This document shows, piece after piece, positions 63,377-64,000 of a stretch of 64,000 bases of DNA (its first letter is position 1; each line of letters opens with the position of its first letter). The translations under genes and the position numbers were made by a program. Source of the DNA: Xestospongia muta (Eukaryota > Porifera > Demospongiae > Haplosclerida > Petrosiidae); assembly GCA_963693285.1 (NCBI GenBank), contig OY848917.1, forward strand, positions 11,532,192 to 11,596,191. The letters are read 5' to 3'. The notes beneath the pieces are model-generated. The model was not told the DNA's origin. It ran no database searches and was given only the letters and a program-made list of their open reading frames with translations.

Positions 63377-64000
63377 AAATAAGCCATGTAACAGTCTAAA
63401 AGTTTCACATTATGCATAATTATTATTTGACAAATCATACTTAGAGCAGTAAATGCTACCAAATTCTTAGTAAGTACTTGCATTTTATTTACCCTAGTTG
63501 TATCCTTGGAGGGCAGACTAGGATATGGCTGATAGTCTTCATTTAAATGTGAAGAAGCTTGCTGTATTTGCGGGCTGGTTCTACTTGGCAATGATAGATC
63601 ACAACTATGATAGTCAGGTAATCTACCATACTTGAAGAGTATTTCAAATATCAGGTTCTTTAACGAGTATTGAATTGACTATGATCATGCAGTCATGAAT
63701 TATATGTATGATCTGTTATTTAAGAGAGAGTTAGAGAGTGTACAAGGCAGACAGTAGTAGCAACACATATAGAACACATTAGTCTTATATGTCACAAGAC
63801 CAGAACCTACTGGATTTTCTATGTATTGGACTTATTGGTGTATTACACAAGTACATCGCATAATAATTGTTAAATCCAACATGTTACATTTCTGTTTAAT
63901 GTTTCTGGTAATTTAAGTTTAGGCTGTATCAACTGACAATGCAATAGTTCAATATGAAATTAATACTATACCCTAGACGCTAAACTCTAATCTTTGGAAC
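63377..64000. repeat. 3' flank shared with the first segmental copy
   Basis: Similar to 50032-50157 plus 50845-51345 without the 687 bp in between. The similarity reaches the window edge, so the duplicated unit may extend further. Confidence 0.9.

Overview
This is an AT-rich stretch of an animal genome with short introns and almost no host genes. I see no bacterial operons, tRNA or rRNA genes, CRISPR arrays or phage genes. The mix of transposon families (Helentron, hAT, PIF/Harbinger, CACTA, pogo, MULE, Ty3/gypsy and an RT element with a restriction-like C-terminus), plus a lone type II membrane glycosyltransferase, fits an early-branching metazoan such as a demosponge. That assignment is inference, not proof.

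Layout. 1-7.7 kb: a decayed Helentron with a plus-strand RPA-like gene tail-to-tail with a minus-strand gene carrying a Cys-rich N-terminus, OTU protease, HUH Rep, PIF1-type helicase and endonuclease. 8.5-10.3 kb: pogo-like and gypsy integrase remnants. 10.8-13.7 kb: an RT retroelement with a 4 x 136 bp tandem array inside its coding region. 14.2-17.7 kb: a CACTA (tnp2-like) gene split by a 2.16 kb hAT. 17.8-19.3 kb: another hAT. 21-27.5 kb: an unclassified repeat-type gene hit by a 192 bp MITE and by a hAT, which is itself hit by a PIF/Harbinger element. 28-37 kb: fragments of hAT, a SAMD3-like gene, a DDE transposase split by a small hAT, gypsy pol, a THAP-DDE transposase, a BED-type hAT and a SWIM/YqaJ-like gene. 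38-41 kb: a ZNF862-like hAT. 41-49 kb and 55-59 kb: copies of two dispersed repeat families (called R1 and R2 here), a spliced MULE with SWIM and CXXC fingers, and a PHD-finger exon. 49-51 kb: a broken partial copy of the glycosyltransferase gene, whose intact version lies at 61.9-63.4 kb.

Nearly every transposase is broken by stops, frameshifts or later insertions. The best-preserved genes are the 478-codon glycosyltransferase-like ORF, the small coiled-coil ORF of repeat R1 and the exons of the MULE. Target-site duplications read by eye support an insertion order in several places: the unclassified gene, then the hAT, then Harbinger; CACTA, then hAT; and DDE gene, then hAT. The most unusual items are a local inversion that removes the helicase P-loop, a Harbinger whose two convergent genes have interdigitated exons, a double hairpin with identical loops, and the MULE with a CXXC finger.
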